Positions 29,386 through 38,844 of a stretch of DNA of 64,000 nt are shown one piece after another (position 1 is the first letter of the stretch; each line of letters opens with the position of its first letter). Made by a program: the position numbers and the translations under genes. This DNA comes from Photobacterium sp. CCB-ST2H9 (GTDB lineage Bacteria; Pseudomonadota; Gammaproteobacteria; Enterobacterales; Vibrionaceae). Below the pieces are notes generated by a model that ran no database searches, had not been told where the DNA came from, and saw only the letters and a list, made by a program, of their open reading frames with translations. Where the stretch lies: NCBI RefSeq assembly GCF_023151555.2, contig NZ_CP100425.1:1984001-2048000 (forward strand). The letters run 5' to 3'.

Positions 29386-29748
29386 TCAGAATTCGTGTTC
29401 TTCAACAATAAATGCTGAAGATTTATCATGGTCAATGAAGTTTTTCTCATCTTCAAGCAAAGCCGCACTTAACTTCTGGCCTTCGGGTGAACTCATCCCC
29501 GCCATCAGCGCGTCAATCGACTCAAACCAAACCTCGGCAACCCCGTCGTACTCAGGCCGCATCCCTCTGGAATCTCTGAGCATCTCATTGAGTGGTGTCT
29601 CTAACAAATGTGATTGCACGTATCGTTTGGCGCCCATCGCATCAGCATTTTTCATAAAGAACGGACCATGCTGATTCATCCAGTAATCCCTGAATGCCTC
29701 CCGGGTCATCTCTGGATGTCTGGTAATACACATCACAAACTTAATCAT
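29386..29748 (-). CDS. EthD domain-containing protein
   Basis: 120 residues from the ATG at 29748; the frame is open further upstream but the EthD fold begins with this methionine (MIKFVMCITRHPEMTREAF). The motif DYWMNQHGPFFM with its W and H residues is typical of EthD/YciI-like ferredoxin-fold proteins, seen as accessory proteins in degradative or polyketide clusters. Isolated here; function unknown. Confidence 0.8.
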   Translation of the reverse strand: MIKFVMCITRHPEMTREAFRDYWMNQHGPFFMKNADAMGAKRYVQSHLLETPLNEMLRDSRGMRPEYDGVAEVWFESIDALMAGMSSPEGQKLSAALLEDEKNFIDHDKSSAFIVEEHEF

Positions 29749-30164
29749 CGTCTCCGACTCCTCTGCGGATAAGATATGGATACGCAGGCTTGCTGCAGGA
29801 AGCATCACAATAAGATCCGGCATACAGCGTGAATCACGACCGTCATCCACAGCAATTTATCCGTGGCTTCCATGACTTTTCAGGCAGTCCAATCGTATTA
29901 ACTCACCACAGTAAACGATGCGCGTGACCTGCCAGGTCGCCGTCCCACAAGTCACATCAAGTATAGTGAACGTGATGTGAACATTTCAGAATGAGCCTGT
30001 TGCTTATTATCTACAGCCTCGGAACGACGATGCTGCAAGCTAGCCTGATACATCATCATTGCACTTTCTGCCTCCTGAGCACCGCACATGTCATGAATGA
30101 TCCTTTCCGTAGCCCAGATTTAAGCCATGTGTTTTACCTGTCAGGCTCTGGCAGGTTGAACACG
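29749..30164. other. intergenic region upstream of the EthD gene
   Basis: About 415 bases with no credible gene or recognised RNA; stop codons are frequent in all frames. Confidence 0.35.
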
Positions 30165-30599
30165 CTATTTCCCGGCAGGCCCAACGTCCATACCGTCATA
30201 TGAGTCGAGACCAAGTTCACTGGCGAACCGGTAAAACTCATGGTTACGCTGATGCAAACTCTCGGGGGTATGCGTTTCTACTTTCTCAACATGAAGCCAA
30301 AACAGATCCGGCTCGCTCGGTTCTTCTTTCTCAGAAAGATAAATACCAACGAAACGATATCCTTTTGCAGCAAGAGCATCCTTCGCCCTCTCAAGGCCGG
30401 ATGGTTCATGATGTGTAAAATAATATCCCCACAACATGTCGCCAGAGATATCCCAATCCGTTTTCTCTGAAATATCGGAGAACATTGCCTCCAGCTGTCC
30501 GAATTGAATCCGCTGATCCGGCAGATCATCTGACGCCTTCACTTCCGGGAATGCGTCTATTGAGCAACTGAGAATGAACAAGGCAATCAAGGTTTTCAT
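30165..30599 (-). CDS. RraB-like (regulator of ribonuclease E activity B) domain protein, exported
   Basis: About 144 residues from the ATG at 30599, which opens a signal-like segment (MKTLIALFILSCSIDAF). The rest has the RraB-type pattern: HHEPSGLERAKDALAAKGYRFVGI, then the end LHQRNHEFYRFASELGLDSYDGMDVGP, close to the C-terminus of RraB where the helix and YDGWDVGP-like ending are conserved. RraB itself inhibits RNase E in the cytoplasm; with a signal peptide this relative probably does something else. Confidence 0.7.
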   Translation of the reverse strand: MKTLIALFILSCSIDAFPEVKASDDLPDQRIQFGQLEAMFSDISEKTDWDISGDMLWGYYFTHHEPSGLERAKDALAAKGYRFVGIYLSEKEEPSEPDLFWLHVEKVETHTPESLHQRNHEFYRFASELGLDSYDGMDVGPAGK

Positions 30600-30711
30600 C
30601 AAGTTGTCAGCAAATAACATGCATTTCCTGCCTTCATAGCAATGAGCAAAACAGATTTCTCTCAACCGGTTACACCAGTTTTACGCAATCTCAGAATGCC
30701 TGGCGTTTCGT

Positions 30712-31311
30712 TCACTTCACTGAAGGTTTTCGGACATAAATGGCGGCAATCATCAGTCCCGATACGAAACTGACAACATGACCCAGTTTTGGGAGGTGAT
30801 TTTCTGCGTAAATTATATCTAAAACAAATGCCGGGAAAATCACCAGACCCAGCACGAAAGCCGTCATTTTATGTCTCAGCTGACCCGACGCATACAGCAC
30901 TGTTCCAACAGCTGCGAGGGCCAAGATCCCCTGAGAACCGCCAGTTCCAAGATTCCAGAGAGCTGGTACCGTCAATGTGCTGACAAACGTACCTGCAGAT
31001 CCCCCCAGAAACCAAACGAGTGCCAAAACAAAACGTCCCACCCGCGGTTCAAGTAAACAACCTAACGCAAACAGTGAGAGCACATTGTAAAACATATGAA
31101 ACTGCTTCACATGAATCAGCTGTGATGCGAATAGCCGCCATAATTCAAAATTGACAAGATGCTCAAGCGTATAACCACCAAAGGGTTCCAAATCAGGCAC
31201 TTTTATCTTTCCGATGAGAGTGCCTGAAATTGTATAGTTCACCGCTAAAGACACGACAAATGTCAAAATGCACAGAATGACAGTGAGGTATGGGAATCGG
31301 TGTATCTGCAT
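30712..31311 (-). CDS. rhomboid-family intramembrane serine protease
   Basis: 199 residues, six hydrophobic helices. The conserved loop HMFYNVLSLFALG supplies the helix-2 His and Asn. The catalytic serine lies in GTGGSQGILAL (GxSx motif) and the catalytic histidine in KLGHVVSFVSGL. It would cut single-pass membrane proteins within the membrane. It could also be a rhombosortase-like member; no GlyGly-CTERM substrate is visible nearby. Stand-alone gene. Confidence 0.85.
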   Translation of the reverse strand: MQIHRFPYLTVILCILTFVVSLAVNYTISGTLIGKIKVPDLEPFGGYTLEHLVNFELWRLFASQLIHVKQFHMFYNVLSLFALGCLLEPRVGRFVLALVWFLGGSAGTFVSTLTVPALWNLGTGGSQGILALAAVGTVLYASGQLRHKMTAFVLGLVIFPAFVLDIIYAENHLPKLGHVVSFVSGLMIAAIYVRKPSVK

Positions 31312-31379
31312 CTGTTATTCCATTCTGACAAAAGCTCAATAAGCTTATTTCCTGAACACTGTCTACTCAATCACAGCGA

Positions 31380-31712
31380 TTAGCAGGCCACATCACCCAC
31401 ACAGATATAGTCCACATCGGCTGAATTTCCCCATGCATTACATGTATCCAGGTAATTCACTCTGATGGGTGATTTCGAATGATAAGCAGCAAGAACCGAA
31501 GATAATGTCGCCTGATATCTCGGTGATGTACTGTCCATTGCAAACCGGCCTGTGGTTTTACATCCCTGAGCAACATTGTTATTCAATTGGAAAATAATAA
31601 TTTCTTTTTGCTCATGTGAATATGGGATATACCCGGATATTACACCGGATTGAACAGATGCATTCACCGAAAATGATGTCAATGCAATGAGTGTTGCAAT
31701 TCGTTTTTTCAT
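31380..31712 (-). CDS. hypothetical exported protein
   Basis: 110 residues from the ATG at 31712 (GGAGTTGAG upstream), starting with a signal peptide (MKKRIATLIALTSFSVNA). The mature part has four cysteines (CKTTG, DTCNAW, ICVGDVAC) that could form two disulfide bonds. Family not recognised. It follows the Cry-like gene by 128 bases on the same strand. Confidence 0.6.
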   Translation of the reverse strand: MKKRIATLIALTSFSVNASVQSGVISGYIPYSHEQKEIIIFQLNNNVAQGCKTTGRFAMDSTSPRYQATLSSVLAAYHSKSPIRVNYLDTCNAWGNSADVDYICVGDVAC

Positions 31713-31840
31713 CTCAACTCCTTTTAAAGTCATGATACACAAATAAAAAAGAATAAAACGGAATCAATATATTCCGTTTTATTTAAATGTCATGTTAACT
31801 CATACCCAGACAATTGAGCATCATTTTGTATTGCGTCATC

Positions 31841-33466
31841 TTACTTCTTAAAGATGACTTCATCTATGACAGCATCTTCAATCGATTCCCAATTCCATCC
31901 CCATGGTGACTGAAGATACGCAATGAAATCTGGTATTTCAGTGTTCACTTCAATTTGACCAGAACCACCAGCACCAGATGATTCATGGAGATAAAAATCC
32001 GTTCTGGGATAATCTGTACACACAGATTTCATACTGCCACAATTGAAGTTTAAATTTGTCCAATGTAAAGTTTCTGATGCATCCAGCTGAAGTGATTTAC
32101 CGGTATAATCTTTGCCTTCATATAAGGTCACACAGTTTGGATTATTATTTTCGTTCATCATTAGTGTTGGTGCATCTTCTCCAACTTTTAAAAAAGTAAA
32201 CGCAAAACTTTCAATTGCTGTTTGTGTAAGACTCCGGTACGCAGCCATACCAACGATGGCATACCCTTCTCTTTTGTATGAACAGACAAGACTTCCATAA
32301 TCATCGTGTGTTCTGATAATCTGATCATTGCTTAACACAAATAATATATTCTGACTCTCTCCATCAAGAGTCATCCCTTTATGTACTCTGATCTCTTTAA
32401 TATATAAAGGGCTGATATTCCCAGAGCCATTCGTAGGTTTACCGGCTTCCGCTTCACCCGGATAGCCTGTTGTTGCTTGCTCAGTATTCACCCAAAATAA
32501 ATTATAAACAGCCGGGTTATCAAAATCGTGCATCATCTGCCAACGAATGTAGTCAATATTTGAAACAGGCGTATTCATACTCCCTTTGTTCACACAGAGT
32601 GTTTTATGAATTTCGCTGTTCGGTGCAAGTAGAGAGTCTACATAATATGATTCAAGTGAACCTTGAATTGCTGACCGTCCTGAGACAAGATCGTGTACAT
32701 AAGCAACAGGGAAATTCGCCACATCTACACTATAATCGTGACCATAGAAATCACTGAAGTTTCCATTCAAAGCATATGCAATCTGATTGACAACTTCGCG
32801 TAAATTTAAGCTCACCCACATTCTAAGCTGTTGAAATTCGTTGATGTCATTGATAGTAGAAAAAATGCTGTGCATATTTTCTTCAATAAACAAACAATAT
32901 TCATTTGCGTTTATTAATAAGCTTTGTAAATTGGTTAACTGACCTCTTAAAAATGACTCTTCAAGAGAAAGGGTTTCTGTATATTTCTGGTTAATCCAAT
33001 AAGATGCCACCATTGATATCCAAGTAGAATAAAACCCAGCGGTATATGCAGCAGATCTGATGTCATTTTCAAAACTAAACTCTTCTGCAACCCCAACCAT
33101 TTCCATTGAAATATCTTTATACCTGACATAAGCTTCTTGAATATTTCCATCAGCAATTAAGGCATCAATAGACTTGAATTTTTCCTCGTACATATTGATT
33201 TTGTTATCCAGAGACTGACAAATGTGGTCTAATATATCTTTTTCTATATAGTTTTTTGCTCTACATAAAAATAAATTATATAAATTACTATAATCTGGAT
33301 TACTCTTAGGCCATATAATGTTAATGATTTCTGATAGTGGTTTGCCGACTTCTGGGATCGCCCCCGTAGAAATGATGAATACCTTTTTTAAGGCATTTAA
33401 AGCATCGTAGTGAGCATCAACATTTATTTGTTCACATCCTAAATCATAACTGTATTTTTCATTCAT
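31841..33466 (-). CDS. Cry-like protein: delta-endotoxin N-domain plus beta/gamma-crystallin-like motif
   Basis: 541 residues, no signal peptide. Residues about 20-240 look like the helical pore-forming domain I of three-domain Cry toxins: KKVFIISTGAIPEVGKPLSE then IINIIWP, a series of amphipathic helices, then LREVVNQIAYAL near residue 230, resembling the end of domain I. A beta-rich middle follows. Around residues 440-495, CVTLYEGKDYTGKSLQL and FNCGSMKSV fit one beta/gamma-crystallin Greek-key motif. The gene is distinctly AT-rich compared with its surroundings. TAGGTTAAAATT precedes the ATG. Cry proteins punch pores in gut cells of invertebrates; a toxin role is inferred from the fold only. 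Confidence 0.6.
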   Translation of the reverse strand: MNEKYSYDLGCEQINVDAHYDALNALKKVFIISTGAIPEVGKPLSEIINIIWPKSNPDYSNLYNLFLCRAKNYIEKDILDHICQSLDNKINMYEEKFKSIDALIADGNIQEAYVRYKDISMEMVGVAEEFSFENDIRSAAYTAGFYSTWISMVASYWINQKYTETLSLEESFLRGQLTNLQSLLINANEYCLFIEENMHSIFSTINDINEFQQLRMWVSLNLREVVNQIAYALNGNFSDFYGHDYSVDVANFPVAYVHDLVSGRSAIQGSLESYYVDSLLAPNSEIHKTLCVNKGSMNTPVSNIDYIRWQMMHDFDNPAVYNLFWVNTEQATTGYPGEAEAGKPTNGSGNISPLYIKEIRVHKGMTLDGESQNILFVLSNDQIIRTHDDYGSLVCSYKREGYAIVGMAAYRSLTQTAIESFAFTFLKVGEDAPTLMMNENNNPNCVTLYEGKDYTGKSLQLDASETLHWTNLNFNCGSMKSVCTDYPRTDFYLHESSGAGGSGQIEVNTEIPDFIAYLQSPWGWNWESIEDAVIDEVIFKK

Positions 33467-34007
33467 AATTTTAACCTAGCTTTATATTTAATGATGTCAA
33501 TCAAGTTTTGTGAAGAATTTTGAATCTGCTGTGATGAAAAATGTTAAAAATCAATTACAGAAAACGTTTTTACAGTAACTGTGCAAAAGAACAATTAAAC
33601 TTTCGCTCAGATAGTTCTTTATTCATCACTAACTTCACAAAATTTATGGTAAATTTAAATTGCAAAACAGAGCATACCTCTGCAGATTCATGATTACAAC
33701 CACATCAGATCTCATTATATAATTGTTGATTCAGTAGATAGCCATGCCAACAGAATTAAAACTTCATTCATCAATAATATTACGCAAAATCAGAGCATGA
33801 ACGGTGTCAGCTCTGTTTAAATTGAACCTTCAATACCAGGTTATGGCTTCTCAATAAGTCCAGTGATATTTTTTATTCTCTTCATTTCAAACATTCAATA
33901 AACCCAACTCATGAAAACATGCGTCACAATTCGTCAAACTCTCAGCCTCTATTTCTTTTCTCAGCTTTCAGCATGAAAAATTGCGACGCTTGCTTCAAAT
34001 TGAAGGG
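33467..34007. other. AT-rich intergenic region upstream of the Cry-like gene
   Basis: About 540 bases, clearly AT-rich, with no open frame of coding character. It should contain the promoter of the Cry-like gene. No inverted terminal repeats or att-like sequences were recognised that would mark an island boundary. Confidence 0.4.
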
Positions 34008-34376
34008 TTAAGCTTCAGGACTGTGACAAACCACTTCGATGTTATGCCCGTCAGGACCAATGACAAAAGCAGCATAGTAGTTCGCGTGATAATGCGGTCG
34101 CAGACCTGGCTCACCATTATCTTTGCCGCCTGCCGCCAGCGCAGCCCGATAAAAATCTTCAACTTGCTGACGGTTTTCAGCCGCGAAAGCTAAATGCAGA
34201 TGTGACGGTTTCTCATCCGTCTGAAATAAGCACAGTGACGTTTTATCGTCTGCACTCAGCTCAATTCCAAGCTGATTCTCCGCAACGATGACGACACCAA
34301 GCGGTTCAAGTGCCTTGAGGAAGAACACTTTACTCTCATCATAGTCACTGACGCCAAACACAACGTGGTCAAACAT
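34008..34376 (-). CDS. VOC family protein (glyoxalase/bleomycin resistance fold)
   Basis: 122 residues forming one VOC domain. Metal ligands can be placed at His3 (FDHVVFGV), in PSHLHLAFAAENRQQVEDF, and at the end GPDGHNIEVVCHSPEA, where the Glu follows GHNIE. Single-domain VOC proteins act as isomerases, dioxygenases or antibiotic-binding proteins; the close pattern to lactoylglutathione-lyase-like proteins does not settle which. Confidence 0.88.
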   Translation of the reverse strand: MFDHVVFGVSDYDESKVFFLKALEPLGVVIVAENQLGIELSADDKTSLCLFQTDEKPSHLHLAFAAENRQQVEDFYRAALAAGGKDNGEPGLRPHYHANYYAAFVIGPDGHNIEVVCHSPEA

Positions 34377-34569
34377 AAGGTCTCCTTACCCTTGAAAAAT
34401 CCCAATCAACCGATAACCATGCTCGCTTAGCGAGCGCAGCCATTTCATTTACTTCAACTTCGCGAAAGACGAAAAGTCATGTCTTCAACTGGAAGCTTTC
34501 ACTGTCTTCCTGATTAAACTCATCCCTCATCGCACTGATGTCACTTTTGATAACTTTGCGGAATCCAGC

Positions 34570-35196
34570 TCAGACAGAGTGATTACGCTTTTGGGCCACT
34601 TCAAGCGCTTTTTGTATTTTGATTCGATGATTCGCTTCCCATTCGGCCAACTGCATACCACGTTCTGCATCCAGTTTTTCTTTTGCCATCTGGTACACTT
34701 CATTTGCTCTGGATTGCGGAATCGCAACAATGCCTTCCATATCAGCGACAATCATATCCCCGGCACAAACCCTCACCCCACCACAAACAATCGGCATGCC
34801 TGGCTCAAAAAACTGCTGCTTTTTACCCGGGACAGGAAACACGCCTTTTGCATACACCGGAAATGCCATCTTGGTTATCTCACCCAAGTCTCGGATCACA
34901 CCGTCAATAATGAAGCCCTGAATACCGCGTTCTTTTGCCACTGCACAGACATTCCCGCCCGCGACTGCATACTGACAGTCAACACCGTCTACAACCACAA
35001 TGGAGCCTTCAGGTGCACTGTATATGGCTGAATGCAACATCAAGTTATCACCAGGCGCCAATTGCACTGGGTAAGCGGGTCCGGAAATTCGCTTCATATG
35101 CTGCCAAAGCGGACGAATCGAGAGATCAAAAAAGTGTTCGCGACTTAACACATTTCCATAATCAGTCGTCGCCAAATCAGAGAAATTCAGTTCCAT
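34570..35196 (-). CDS. RraA-family aldolase-like protein (HMG/CHA aldolase type)
   Basis: 208 residues from the ATG at 35196; the frame is open 42 bases further but the extra residues are not typical. The core GGNVCAVAKERGIQGFIIDG plus VIRDLGEI has the conserved G-x-R-D metal-binding motif of class II HMG/4-carboxy-4-hydroxy-2-oxoadipate aldolases, and the later VCAGDMIVADMEGIVAIPQ matches. The same fold includes the RNase E regulator RraA, but that protein is shorter; the aldolase branch fits better. No pathway partners are next to it. Confidence 0.8.
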   Translation of the reverse strand: MELNFSDLATTDYGNVLSREHFFDLSIRPLWQHMKRISGPAYPVQLAPGDNLMLHSAIYSAPEGSIVVVDGVDCQYAVAGGNVCAVAKERGIQGFIIDGVIRDLGEITKMAFPVYAKGVFPVPGKKQQFFEPGMPIVCGGVRVCAGDMIVADMEGIVAIPQSRANEVYQMAKEKLDAERGMQLAEWEANHRIKIQKALEVAQKRNHSV

Positions 35197-35309
35197 CTTT
35201 TCTTCCTTTATGTCCTTCAGTTCAGACAAGACGAGCATTTCCAGAAATATATCTAATGCAATCGCCCAATCTGTCTCCGTTTTATCAATACAAAAATGAA
35301 TTCATGTGT

Positions 35310-35765
35310 TCATTCATGACGGGCTTGCCATGTCGCTCTTCGGCCAAAGCCAGCTTCGCTTTCATGAACCGAGAAACGCCGCCCACAAGCTGAACATTGA
35401 CAGTCAATCTCTGATTCAGATGTCTTTTGATTTGAATTACATGCTCGTATTTTCACCCATCCCCGCTCTGCTTCAGCATAAACAGAATACGAGCAAATGA
35501 AATACTTTGAGCAGCGGCATCCTGTTTTCTGAACCCGCTCTAAGAAGCGCACGATTCGGTCAACTGAAATAAGGATTTTCTGCTTCTCTGCAAGTCCATC
35601 CCAAACGGATGACCTCGACAATGACACAATATTGACCAGATGATGGGCAAGTTCAACAAGAACTTGATTATCCGGTATATTCAAAACCCTGTATGACAAA
35701 TCCGAGATTTCTCTTTCATTGCCAGAATTGAGAGACAAGAGCAGCGATTCAATATTCACAGACAA
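35310..35765 (-). CDS. hypothetical protein with cysteine-rich C-terminal half
   Basis: 151 residues. The first half is helical; the second half has TGCRCSKYFICSY and CQCSACGRRFSVHE, which could bind a zinc ion in a ribbon-like fold. No family was recognised. It could be an accessory-region gene of unknown role. Confidence 0.55.
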   Translation of the reverse strand: MSVNIESLLLSLNSGNEREISDLSYRVLNIPDNQVLVELAHHLVNIVSLSRSSVWDGLAEKQKILISVDRIVRFLERVQKTGCRCSKYFICSYSVYAEAERGWVKIRACNSNQKTSESEIDCQCSACGRRFSVHESEAGFGRRATWQARHE

Positions 35766-35923
35766 AACCTGATATGAATGAGGTTAATGCAACTAAATAT
35801 AGTTTCACTCCCGTGCCAGCAAGTATCAGCGCTGTCACTTATTTGTGATTTTCGAACATCAGATCATTTGGAAAATAAACACTTTCCTTCTGAATGGTGA
35901 ACAATCAAAACCTGCCCCATGGA

Positions 35924-36541
35924 TCAATACAGGTCTCTTACACGACGCAAACAATACCAATGCTCGTCCGGACGAAGGACCCATTCCAGTAAGGGCGGCA
36001 GCTTGAAGAAAGACGGCTCAACGCTGGTGATCTGCCAACCGGCAAATGCAGTCTCGATTTCTTCACGATCGACGCCACGAATCAACGGACGAATACGTCG
36101 CGGCCAGCATAACAGGATCACAGTGGCATCCGGGGTAGCCAAAGCATCCACACATCGAGCCATATCGCGCTGCTGTTCAGTGTTGAAATCGTGAAACGTA
36201 CCGGTGTCCAGAATCAGCCGGAAGCCAGAACCCACGTCAGTTTCTGAAAGCCGGGTGACGTCTCCCTGTACTATCGTCATCTCCACACCCTCAGCCTGAA
36301 CCCGCTCACGTCCTCTTTCCAGCGCCTTCTCAGCAAAATCCACACCGGTCACCTCCCAGCCACGCTTGGCCAGTTCAATTCCCCAGATAGCACTGCCTGT
36401 GCCAATATCCAGGGCACGCCCGTATGGCGGCTCACGATCCTGCTCTGCGCGAACGAGCTGCAAAGCTAAAGATTGAAAAAATTCCTGATCGGTATCCTCC
36501 CAGGGATGAAAGCCGATCGCATATGCAAATTTCCAGTTCAT
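35924..36541 (-). CDS. class I SAM-dependent methyltransferase
   Basis: 205 residues from the ATG at 36541, preceded by AAGGAAGG; the upstream extension in the same frame is cysteine-rich and unlike a methyltransferase. Motif I is ALDIGTGSAIWGIELA, the acidic end of strand 2 is VTGVDFAEKAL, and motif IV reads LILDTGTFHDF. The substrate is unknown. Base composition is visibly more GC-rich than the flanking genes, suggesting transfer from a GC-rich donor. Confidence 0.85.
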   Translation of the reverse strand: MNWKFAYAIGFHPWEDTDQEFFQSLALQLVRAEQDREPPYGRALDIGTGSAIWGIELAKRGWEVTGVDFAEKALERGRERVQAEGVEMTIVQGDVTRLSETDVGSGFRLILDTGTFHDFNTEQQRDMARCVDALATPDATVILLCWPRRIRPLIRGVDREEIETAFAGWQITSVEPSFFKLPPLLEWVLRPDEHWYCLRRVRDLY

Positions 36542-36980
36542 GTGCCCTTCCTTACACCGCCAGAAATCACATGTGCCAGCGCAGAGGCAGACGGTCACTG
36601 TCGAGCGTCTGGTCAAACAACATGTGAGGCATTGCCCTCTGGGCTCAAGGTGATTTCGGATAGAGATGGAGCAGCAACTCCGGTTCCAGAATTTGTCGCG
36701 CAATGCCGCTGTAATGATAGTAGTCGTTTTTTAACCGCCACTCATTCAATCGGTTCATTCACCGCCCATGGCATGCAAAAGAAGGATTGGTTCGTTACAG
36801 CTCCCTATTGCTGAAACCGCAAAGGTAACCGGATCACAATTCATGCTACCTGTTCATTGCTGTCTGAAACTGAGCTTAAATAAAATTTAAACTTATCAAT
36901 AAGTTTGAGGCTTTACATTTCACTAAATATCTGTGTATAAGAGTCGCCTTTAATCAGCAGTCCTCTTCAAAAATAAAACC
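36542..36980. other. intergenic region between divergent methyltransferase and lipoprotein genes
   Basis: About 440 bases; the left half shares the higher GC of the methyltransferase gene, the right half is AT-rich. No gene or RNA was recognised. Confidence 0.35.
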
Positions 36981-37295
36981 ATGAAAATACTTTATATCAT
37001 CATACTCGCCATTTCGATTTCAGGCTGTTCCAGTATCATTGCCCGAGTGGGTGAGAATCATCAAAATGGGAATGAATATGCTGGCTTTGATTACGCACTG
37101 GAAAATGCGGCTAATTGCAATTTTTCGTTATTTGTAAATGCTCCGCCGGCAATCGTCCTCATGCTCCCGATATCAATCGCTGATATCCTTTCGTCTGCAA
37201 TTCTGGACACATTGCTTTATCCGATAGATGCCTTAATTGAAAATAATAACCGGTACAAATCAGCACTATGCCGGGCGTCTCTGCACTCAAGATAA
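36981..37295 (+). CDS. YceK/YidQ-type small lipoprotein
   Basis: 104 residues. The lipobox is ISISGCSS (cysteine about residue 16). The later segment LDTLLYPIDALIEN matches the DTLLLPxD block of the YceK/YidQ (DUF1375) lipoproteins. Role unknown; expected on the inner or outer membrane facing the periplasm. It is one of the few plus-strand genes in this part. Confidence 0.7.
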   Translation: MKILYIIILAISISGCSSIIARVGENHQNGNEYAGFDYALENAANCNFSLFVNAPPAIVLMLPISIADILSSAILDTLLYPIDALIENNNRYKSALCRASLHSR

Positions 37296-37384
37296 TTTGG
37301 TTTATTCACCAGATAAAGTCAGTTGACTCAGTTTAATTTCACCGAAAGATGGAGCATCAGTGGCATAAATCTGGCCCCCGATGC

Positions 37385-37798
37385 TTACGATGATCTTTTG
37401 CTGCCCGGGGCTCGTGTTTCCAATTGGGGAAGCGAATCGGTGATTTGATACCAGGGCGCTTTAGACGATATGAAAATATGAGACTGAGGCGTTATTCCCG
37501 GATCGCCCTGAACTGTCCCGAGCGTGATGCTTGTAACCTGGCCATCTTCCGTCCCGGCCAGAGTCGAGCCGCACGCTTTACAAAAGCACCATCCATTGCC
37601 TTGTGGCGTTTCGTAGACCTGCAAAAATTCTTTCCCATCCACCCAATGAAAATCAGTCGGATTTACATCTGCATAAGTCGCAAACGCTGCGCCATGTTGT
37701 CGCCTGCACATTGAACAATGGCAGTTACTGGCTTCAAGGAGCGGCCCTGTTACCTTATAAGAAACGCTGCCACATAAGCATCCACCTTTGACTCCCAT
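37385..37798 (-). CDS. GFA family (glutathione-dependent formaldehyde-activating) protein
   Basis: 137 residues from the ATG at 37798. The zinc-binding cysteines are in place: GGCLCGSVSY, NCHCSMCRR and FCKACGSTL. GFA/CENP-V-fold proteins bind glutathione adducts; most members are uncharacterised. A second, different copy is at 45339-45746. Confidence 0.88.
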   Translation of the reverse strand: MGVKGGCLCGSVSYKVTGPLLEASNCHCSMCRRQHGAAFATYADVNPTDFHWVDGKEFLQVYETPQGNGWCFCKACGSTLAGTEDGQVTSITLGTVQGDPGITPQSHIFISSKAPWYQITDSLPQLETRAPGSKRSS

Positions 37799-38055
37799 AG
37801 CCACATCTCCCTTGTTTTTCAAACCAATGGGCGGGGCCCGCGCTGATCCTCTGCCAGATGGAGATCGTCGCTTTGAACCCGGATCCAGTCAGCATTTACT
37901 GTGGTGTCTGTAACAGATTAAAGATGGCAGGAGAAACCTTAGAGGACAAACGCTGTATTCAGTCTTTGCTGGATCCAACGAAAAGACAGCACAATGATCC
38001 CATCAACACATGTAGCAAGAAAGCGCGCAATCGGAGCGGTTCAACATCGCTGCAG

Positions 38056-38607
38056 TCATAATCCTTTCATCCAGTATTTCAGCCATGCAGGCACTTCACG
38101 GACGTATGAGTAAGTATCGCGCAGCTCAGTATAATCAGGCGCATAACCGTAAACTTCATCAAATCCTGCATGTTTTAATGAAAGCTTTGCGCGAGAGAGG
38201 TGGTAGCGTTGTGAAATTGCAACAACCGACATCCCCTGCCCGAACTTAGACACCGCATGCAATGAAGTTAAATGTGTATTGATGCCACTGCTATCAACAT
38301 CAATATCCTTTGAGGGGATGCCTTTCGCAATCAAATAGTCTTTCATTACCATCGCTTCATCAAAGCCTTCCGGCCCGGTTCCGCCACTGACGAAAATGCT
38401 TTCAATCTGATGATGCTGATACAGGTAAAGTGCTGCGGCTAACCTTGCTTCCAGCCTGTCCGATGGCGAGCCATCAGGCTCAATTTTATTGCCATAGACA
38501 ATACCAACATCCGCGACAAAAGCTGTTTTACCATGTGAATCGACATAAATCGCCAGGACGCAAAGAGTAAAAATGATGCTCAAAGCACCTAACATTCTGA
38601 CCATCAT
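38056..38607 (-). CDS. YdcF/SanA-like DUF218 membrane protein
   Basis: About 183 residues with one N-terminal membrane helix and a DUF218 domain: ADVGIVYGNKIEPDGSPSDRLEARL, IESIFVSGGTG and ISQRYHLSRAKLSLKHAGF. SanA in E. coli affects envelope permeability to vancomycin; biochemical activity is unknown. The start is uncertain: an ATG at 38607 (AAGGG upstream) begins just before the helix, but in-frame GTG and TTG codons lie further upstream. Confidence 0.82.
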   Translation of the reverse strand: MMVRMLGALSIIFTLCVLAIYVDSHGKTAFVADVGIVYGNKIEPDGSPSDRLEARLAAALYLYQHHQIESIFVSGGTGPEGFDEAMVMKDYLIAKGIPSKDIDVDSSGINTHLTSLHAVSKFGQGMSVVAISQRYHLSRAKLSLKHAGFDEVYGYAPDYTELRDTYSYVREVPAWLKYWMKGL

Positions 38608-38844
38608 TGTAGAAAATAACCCTTGAGATATATTCACTCTGTGTAGTTCCAAAGTTCATCCAAAACTATCTTTTTTCTGTTCTGAAATGAGTCGTCAACC
38701 GAACTGCTCTTTTATTTCACTGTTCAGATAAAGCCATAATCTGCAAAAAATCACCAAAGGCATTGAATTCATTTGATTAATTTGTGATATATCGTCCTAG
38801 AAATGAAAATATTTGGCCTTTAGTGACCAAAACTATAAAACTAT

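Noticed and set aside
37810..38055. Short open frame with CGVCNRL between the GFA and DUF218 genes
   Set aside because: No ribosome site and no family; it could be a gene fragment but nothing supports it.
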